64,000 nucleotides of DNA from Phlebotomus papatasi (taxonomy: Eukaryota; Arthropoda; Insecta; Diptera; Psychodidae), in assembly GCF_024763615.1 (NCBI RefSeq), contig NC_077222.1, positions 51,522,001 to 51,586,000 of the forward strand. Direction: 5' to 3'. The position numbers and the translations under genes are program-made. The notes under the pieces are model-generated. The model was not told the DNA's origin, did not search any database, and worked only from the letters and a program-made list of their open reading frames with translations. Below, piece by piece: positions 60,076 to 64,000 of the stretch (the stretch's first letter is position 1; each line of letters starts with the position of its first letter).

Positions 60076-60210
60076 AACTATGTACAACTAGATGCTCCGG
60101 AATGGAAACAAATTTCAGCAAATGCCAAAGATTTAGTAATGAAAATGCTAGCACCACATCCCGGAAATAGACCATCAATAGCAGAAGTATTGGAACATCC
60201 ATGGATAAGG
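60076..60210 (+). CDS. CASK: CASK exon E: C-lobe end, alphaH-alphaI
   Basis: This 135-base exon encodes NYVQLDAPEWKQISANAKDL, then a segment with MKMLAPHPGNRPSIAEVLEH, ending PWIR. It is the C-terminal end of the kinase-like lobe, including the conserved alphaH Arg (NRPS) and the HPWI motif. It is in phase 0 at both ends and its donor is a consensus gtaagt. The start is uncertain: aligned to fly or human CASK, the protein should resume at LDAPEW (60088), but no AG precedes that codon. The nearest in-frame acceptor (ccag, 60072-60075) adds four residues, NYVQ. Identity of the exon is certain; its first 12 bases are less so. Confidence 0.93.
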
Positions 60211-60341
60211 GTAAGTACATTATACTGTGTGTATGTCCTAAGGGAAAATCTCTATTGATTTTCCCCATATTTTGTGTTATTTTGCGGTGAATGGGATGGG
60301 GTAAAGGTGAAATAATGAAAATATGGCATCTTGATTAAAAG
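60211..60341 (+). other. CASK: CASK short intron, 131 bases
   Basis: The only small intron in the window. It has a consensus gtaagt donor and ends ttgattaaaag before GAC. The acceptor lacks a strong pyrimidine tract, but the phase-0 join R|DRDKL reproduces the IRDRDKL sequence of insect CASK exactly. Confidence 0.92.
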
Positions 60342-60489
60342 GACCGTGATAAGCTCCAACGGCAACATTTGGCTGACACAGTAGAGGAATTAAAGCGCTT
60401 CAATGCACGTCGCAAATTGAAAGGTGCTGTTCAAGCTGTAGCCGGAGGCGTTGCCATGGACCCACTTTGTGGTGCAGATACCGATTCAA
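60342..60489 (+). CDS. CASK: CASK exon F: autoregulatory and calmodulin-binding segment
   Basis: This exon encodes DRDKLQRQHLADTVEELKRF, then NARRKLKGAVQAVAGG, then VAMDPLCGADTDS and one further base. In CaMKII-like proteins the basic amphipathic stretch KRFNARRKLKGAVQAV is the autoinhibitory and calmodulin-binding helix, and it is strongly conserved in CASK. The exon most likely ends at 60489 before gtaatg in phase 1, with the protein continuing into L27-domain exons beyond the window. If the donor is not used, the frame reads Ser-Asn-Glu and stops at TAG (60498-60500), giving a kinase-only protein. The donor choice is inference from consensus; the coding identity is secure. Confidence 0.92.
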
Positions 60490-60989
60490 GTAATGAGTAG
60501 TTTATTAATTTATAAGTTATCTCCATGGCTGAGAAGGATTGTCTCATTATTAGCTTATCCCTAAGTATTATGATAATTCCTCAAAGTATTTAGTGAATGA
60601 CTTTAACTGTGATTGCGGGAGAAAATGAGACAGACTGCAGGGACAAACACAATTGGTTTTTCATCGAATTTTACTATAAATTTTGATTTTCGCTGACTAA
60701 TCCGATTTTTAGTAAGGAAGGAGGGCAAGGACTTCGTGAGGGACCTATGTTAATATCTGTCACCATTTGTCTTCTTTTTCTTTTATTTCTCGATCTCAAT
60801 TTAGAGAGTTATATTATATTACTAAAAATCCCTTGAGTTTTTGACATCTCAAATTTCCCTCTGACAATCCTCTGGGAACTCTCTGAAAAGTTTTTTTTCA
60901 GCAAATCTTCACGAATCAGAGAATTTCTGAAAAATGAAGTTAAGCTTTTCGCAACAAGCGTAAAATGATCATGGCTCATCATAAAAAAA

Positions 60990-61735
60990 AAGAGATGACA
61001 AAGCGTCCCAGCTTTGCGGAATGCTCGAACTCACGAGATAGAGCTCACCGTGAATTAGTTTTTTTGGATGATTTGATCTACCAGAGATCAAATTGTCACA
61101 AAAGCATTTGAAAATCGAAAAATCGGTACTTAACCGACTCATTACCGATGAAGACCGATGCAGTCGGATTTGAAATTTCAATACCTCTCCAAAAAATCCA
61201 AATTTAACCAAATCGGTTAAAAAATGGGCCCTCCAAAGTGGTTGACCTTTGACCTTGAATAATTCAAAATGGAGAATTTTTCGGTCATAGGTATGTTTGG
61301 GCGAAATGTTAGCCTGAACTAGCTCTAAAACATATCCAAAAATCATTGAAAAAGATCGGGCCAATTTTGAGAAAAACCGAAAAAACATTTTTTTAGGGGA
61401 TTTTGTTTATAGGGGATGTAAAATTATTCAAAAATCGGTGCTTAACTGGTTCATTACCGATGGAGACCGATGCACTCGAGTTCGAAATTCAATACTTTTC
61501 CAAAAAATTCAAATTTAACGTAGGATGAAAAATGAGCCTTCCAAAGTGGTTGACCTTTGACCTTAAATAATTCAAAATGGCGAATTTTCCGGTCATAGGT
61601 ATGTTGTGGCGAAATGTTCGCCTGCATTTAGAAATCATTGAAAAAGATTGGGCCAATATTGAGAAAAACCGAAAAAATATTGTTTTTAGGGAATTTAACT
61701 TATTGGGGATGTAAAATAATTCAAAAATCATCAAT
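60990..61735. repeat. Dispersed repeat with two ~300 bp tandem units
   Basis: Opens gacaaagcgtcccagctttg, then two direct units (about 61120-61430 and 61430-61735). Both carry accgatg...gaccgatgca, aagtggttgacctttgacct, ggtcataggtatgtt and gggccaat...gagaaaaaccgaaaaa. The 139- and 81-codon minus ORFs over the two units are similar only because the DNA is repeated. Confidence 0.75.
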
Positions 61736-62369
61736 TATTAATTATTAAATTATTTTATATTAATAAAATTATAAAATTATTAAAAATCAATTATTTAAAG
61801 ATTTTTGCCTTTCGGAAGTATTTTTCCAATTTTTTGGAGAATTAATCAAACACAATATCTTGTAGAACATGTAGCCTGTTCGACAATTGTTAAACCAGTC
61901 AACAGTCTCACCTAATAATTCTTCATCCCCAGTCGGGTTCGGAAGATTTTTTGGTATTTTTGTAATTGCGATGACTGTTGCTGTACTTTAATGAGTAAAT
62001 TTCAGTTGCTGCGGAAAGTTGTTTTTTTAAAAGATGAAAATTGAGTGGTCTTTTTTCCTGTTTCCCTTAAAAACTCGTAATGCTAATTAGGAAAGTCTCA
62101 TCAGGGGCTCCTAATCTGAATTGGCCGACAATCTGATTTTAATTTTAACTTGGCAAAAATAATAAAGCACAATTCGCCCTTAAGTTGCTGTAGTTTTTAT
62201 AGCCATGAGTTTACTTATTAAAAGTTGTGCTAACTTCTTACTTATAGAAGGTATAGTAGTTTAAAAGTTTTACGGTATTTCAACTTTCAATCTTTATATG
62301 CCAAGAAATCAGGTTTTGGAATTTAAAAGTTAAAAGGTTTTTGTCATTACTACCATACAGTTTAATCTC

Positions 62370-62700
62370 GTTAAGGGATTTCCTCTAATTACAAACTCAA
62401 AAAAAAGTAGCCGTACTCACTATGGCGCTGTTATCTTGTAATATCGTTATCTCGTTATCTCGTTATCTCGTTATGTTCTCGTAATGTATTTTATAAATGA
62501 AAAATTATAACAAGATAACAGATTACGGAGATTACGAGATAAAAACGCCATAGTGAGTACGGCTAGTATTTTTTTATTCTTTAATTTAAATCGATATATA
62601 CAATATATCATAATAATTTCAGAAGCCAATTCAAAGTTATTTCCGAAGATACAAAGACGAAAGTAAGGGAGTGTCGAGCAAACACACATTGTTTAAATAA
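62370..62700. repeat. Dispersed repeat family, copy interrupted by a MITE
   Basis: Left part gttaagggatttcctctaat; right part ttatttccgaagatacaaag, then gaaagtaagggag. Same order as 63350-63530. The 62410-62563 MITE sits between the two. Confidence 0.55.
62410..62563. repeat. TA-flanked MITE, GCCGTACTCACTATGGCG ends
   Basis: The ends gccgtactcactatggcg and cgccatagtgagtacggc are exact inverted repeats with TA on both sides. 154 bases, with a ctcgttat microsatellite (62447-62474) in the middle. Probably young. Confidence 0.88.
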
Positions 62701-62703
62701 AAT

Positions 62704-62772
62704 TTAGCCTTATCGTGATATAATTTAGCTACACAAACAGATCGACAAGCTAAATTATACCACGATAGGGCT
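62704..62772. repeat. 69-base hairpin
   Basis: The arms agccttatcgtgatataatt (then tagct) and agctaaattataccacgata (then gggct) are complementary around a short loop. Could be a very short MITE. Confidence 0.65.
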
Positions 62773-63007
62773 CACTTTTATTTAAAAATAGGTGAAAAAT
62801 ATCAATTTCAAAGGTGCCTCAGTTTCAAAGGTGCCCCACAAACTTACATTTGCTTTATTTCTACAATCGTTCTAAGCAACGCATTGCTGTGTGGCGTTTG
62901 CAATGAATGCAAACATAAAGTAAATGCAGTTAGCACAGTTGCTGATCCAACGGAAGAATTATCTAGATACTATTATCCTTTATAAACCTTTTCTTTCTTC
63001 TTTTCAC

Positions 63008-63248
63008 CAAAAAGCGTACGTTCAAAGGAACACCTCTTCGACAGGGCACCCCTATTGACACCTTTGTTAAAATGCTGAAATTTATTTAATGTATCTAACA
63101 AAATGTAAGTAATATGACGTTTTTTCATTAATTTACGTTTTTCGATAAGGATTAGCGTTCAAATTTCGTATTCCAATTCAAATGGTACAGAATATAGTGT
63201 CAATAGGTCCAACACGAGTTGTTAAAGTGTCAATAGGTGTTCCTCTTT
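63008..63248. repeat. Second copy of the GGGTGAAAGG MITE family, inverted
   Basis: Shares tgtcaataggtgttcct, atgtatctaacaaaatgtaa and aatggtacagaata with the complement of 30603-30831. The outer ends are decayed. Confidence 0.65.
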
Positions 63249-63349
63249 TTGGTTGACTTTAAAAAATATTTTCAAAGTAATTTTTTTTTATTCCGAGATT
63301 GTTTAGGAATGGTTCAAGAGAACTTTTCATCCATATAGGTTCCAGTCTT

Positions 63350-63530
63350 CCTTAAGGGGGGTTTCCGAATTACAAGGTCAAAGGAAATAGATATTTTTTA
63401 AACCATAAACTATTTAAAGTATAAACTATCTAAGAATACACTACCAAAATTTCAGAACTCTATTCCAAGTATTTTCGAAGATAGAGAGCCGAAGGTAAAG
63501 GAGCGCGTAGCAGTTTTGCAAGCCCCTGGG
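63350..63530. repeat. Dispersed repeat family, uninterrupted copy
   Basis: Has ggggggtttccgaattacaa and attttcgaagatagagagcc, then gaaggtaaaggag, in the same order as 62370-62700 but without the MITE. Confidence 0.5.
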
Positions 63531-64000
63531 CGATCATACAAAACTTTGAAGCTCGTTTTCTCCACATCTCATTTTTAAGATTTTGTCGAATTGGCGGGAA
63601 AGATAGCGAAAAAACTTATGGACTGATTGAAACGCATAAGGGCTTATTTTCTTCTGAATTAAATGCTGTTGTAGTTGAACCTAAATGATATCAAAAAATC
63701 TCTCTTTTTCTATTTTTTACAGCATGTTGAAGTCAAAGTTTTATCCGAAAAATCTCTTTTTTTTAAACCTGCGAAAAAGGTCAAATTTTATGATTTTCTT
63801 CAGTTTTTCTTGGTAAAATTATGAAATAAACCTATGAATTTTCAAAATTATTTTGGTTCTTTTTTCAAATAAAAATTATAAGCTGCAGATTTCCTGATAA
63901 TTAGAGTGTACTGTTTCGAAGCGCTCCAGTAAATCACTCATTATTCCGCCATTTTGTAATATTTTTTTTTCGAAAAAATATATTTAAGCACTTTGTGTAT

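Larger units (their letters stand above)
60490..64000 (+). other. CASK: CASK downstream intron (open-ended)
   Basis: No further CASK exon was recognised before the window ends. The stretch contains an imperfect direct repeat of ~300-base units (61120-61735), a repeat family with two copies (62370-62700, 63350-63530), a small MITE (62410-62563), a 69-base hairpin (62704-62772) and a second copy of the 30603 family in inverted orientation (63008-63248). The last 470 bases show nothing recognisable. Confidence 0.7.

Noticed and set aside
60092..60210. Alternative CASK exon E start after the AG at 60090-60091
   Set aside because: It would need the upstream exon to end in phase 1, but exon D ends in phase 0 at its only good donor.
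60969..61734. Two similar minus-strand ORFs (139 and 81 codons)
   Set aside because: Their similarity follows from the two direct DNA repeat units; no domain is recognisable.

Overview
The window is a stretch of insect nuclear DNA, AT-rich and full of transposon remnants. It lies inside one large plus-strand gene, CASK (Drosophila CASK/Caki/camguk), the MAGUK scaffold with an N-terminal CaM-kinase-like domain. The exon proteins are closest to the dipteran form of CASK as I know that family. Intron sizes, base composition and the many TA-flanked MITE families would fit a nematoceran fly, but the species is inference only.

Six coding exons are supported by protein similarity, GT/AG sites and matching phases: 7995-8100, 13184-13261, 17541-17722, 52830-53005, 60076-60210 and 60342-60489. 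They join into about 275 codons covering most of the kinase-like domain, from the alphaC region through HRD, the degenerate GFG (normally DFG) and APE motifs, to the calmodulin-binding segment. The first 55-60 codons lie before position 1 or were not recognised. The L27, PDZ, SH3 and guanylate-kinase parts lie beyond position 64000. Introns are about 5.1, 4.3, 35.1, 7.1 and 0.13 kb, plus open-ended flanks. No other gene is convincing; one weak candidate small nested gene sits at about 1713-2387.

Almost everything else is mobile-element debris. (1) TA-flanked inverted-repeat elements, several sharing G-rich GGGGAGACTGGGG-type ends. (2) A CACTGAG...CTCAGTG MITE with five clear copies and a partial tandem one. 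(3) TTAA-flanked MITEs with CTCTTTCGCGTCC or CCCTTTAAGGACG ends. (4) A 1.8 kb element present as two nearly identical inverted copies (4410-6241 and 22450-24276), built from degenerate ~290 bp units. (5) Fold-back DNA: a 444 bp near-perfect palindrome (16648-17091), a 1.58 kb fold-back transposon (42674-44253) and an array of ~150 bp palindromic units (39085-39660) with a solo unit at 58450-58601. (6) Decayed non-LTR retrotransposons (14453-16490, 19205-19440, 41690-42310) and orphan 3' tails ending in simple repeats. (7) Three dispersed tRNA-like SINE copies.

Insertions are often nested two or three deep (320-879, 22385-24335, 26836-27651, 46391-47628, 54129-56642, 57633-58757, 62370-62700), so a relative insertion order can be read. 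The most interesting leads are the hammerhead-ribozyme-like core in both arms of the 444 bp palindrome, the palindromic-unit array, the recent inverted element pair, and the four-residue extension at one CASK exon boundary.
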